The notes under the pieces: generated by a model
Told to the model about the DNA's origin: nothing
The model's database searches: none
The model's input: the letters and a program-made list of their open reading frames with translations, nothing else
Assembly: GCF_000277815.2 (NCBI RefSeq)
Contig: NC_018472.1
Coordinates: 124,001 to 188,000, forward strand
Reading direction: 5' to 3'
Source: Encephalitozoon hellem ATCC 50504
Taxonomy: Eukaryota > Microsporidia > Unikaryonidae
Length of the DNA: 64,000 nucleotides
In this document: positions 63,780 through 64,000 of the stretch, in pieces
Layout: the number at the start of each line of letters is the position of its first letter
Position numbering within the stretch: position 1 is the stretch's first letter
Position numbers and translations under genes: made by a program

Positions 63780-64000
63780 ATGATGCAAATGGACACAAAG
63801 GTTGAGATAGACCTTGATAAGGAGATATATGAGGGGGGATCTGAGGTAAGAGGTGCTATTGATATAAAGATGAGGTTTCCTCTCTGTATAACCAAGATCA
63901 ATCTGATTCTGTCCAAGGAAGTGAGTCTGAAAGTACAGGAGATTGCCCGGAAAGAAGAACATGGAGAAGAATTTGGAAAGACATGCGATGGTTATAAATA
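63780..64000 (+). CDS. Arrestin-like protein, 3' truncated by window edge
   Basis: A frame open to the window end encodes at least 73 residues. The start (VEIDLDKEIYEGGSEVRGAI) and following FPLCITKINLILSKEVSLKV resemble the N-terminal arrestin fold, with its first beta strands and conserved Pro. Arrestin-related adaptors link membrane proteins to ubiquitin ligases or vesicle coats. Candidate starts are the tandem ATGs at 63780 and 63783, or the ATG at 63789. The call is tentative because only the N-terminal fifth or so is visible. Confidence 0.6.
   Translation, partial: MMQMDTKVEIDLDKEIYEGGSEVRGAIDIKMRFPLCITKINLILSKEVSLKVQEIARKEEHGEEFGKTCDGYK

Overview
The window is a gene-packed nuclear segment from a microsporidian, most likely Encephalitozoon or a close relative. 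Three things point there. The genes are clearly eukaryotic (40S ribosomal protein, proteasome, SRP, PCNA, 5S rRNA) but lie almost end to end with no visible introns and gaps usually under 150 bases. Many proteins are shortened relative to fungal or animal homologues (DNA polymerase alpha without its N-terminal region, listerin of 1050 residues, TyrRS without a C-terminal extension, SGT1 without TPRs). A CCC/GGG motif, sometimes with AAATTT, sits just upstream of many start codons, as described for Encephalitozoon. The genus is an inference; no species-level marker was tested.

Layout. 1-8.6 kb: 3' part of RPS9, a PITP-type lipid transfer protein, a DDX60/Ski2-like helicase, BUD23, a multi-pass membrane protein, the Fe-S assembly factor NAR1 and the APC/C subunit APC10. 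8.7-21.3 kb: DNA polymerase alpha, an Arf-like GTPase, RRB1, CBF5, PCNA, a secreted GH19-like protein, a POT1-like protein, RPC17, RIO1, a small unknown, RPN5 and a PIG-X-like protein. 21.4-33.7 kb: listerin, a UPF1-like helicase, TyrRS, CLP1, RIX7, a CPSF-A/DDB1-type propeller protein and SGT1. 33.8-42.1 kb, mostly minus strand: two members of an unrecognised protein family, a HAD phosphatase, a REEP/Yop1 protein, a GCN20-type ABCF ATPase, the primase large subunit, a syntaxin and BUD31. 42.2-54.2 kb: gamma-glutamyltranspeptidase, a UBP8-type deubiquitinase, CDP-DAG synthase, SRP68, a DEAD-box helicase, a tiny candidate gene, MRE11, an unknown protein and a large SMP-domain protein. 54.3-64 kb: LSM1, IMP3, DBF4, two proteasome alpha subunits, MCT-1/TMA20, a 5S rRNA gene, eIF2B gamma, two STE24-like proteases around a monothiol glutaredoxin, an unknown, and the 5' end of an arrestin-like gene.

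Functionally this is core housekeeping: replication and chromosome ends (POL1, PRI2, PCNA, DBF4, MRE11, POT1), ribosome biogenesis (BUD23, RRB1, CBF5, RIO1, RIX7, IMP3), protein turnover (RPN5, two alpha subunits, listerin, UBP8, APC10), RNA processing (CLP1, LSM1, BUD31) and membranes (PITP, CDS1, SMP, REEP, syntaxin, STE24). No mobile elements, CRISPR arrays or convincing tRNA genes were seen. Several convergent genes end 0-20 bases apart, so their transcripts must overlap. The least explained content is the paralogous pair at 34.3 and 38.9 kb, the long C-terminal part of the SMP protein, the paired STE24 proteases, the gene-poor stretch near 36.8 kb and two very small candidate genes.
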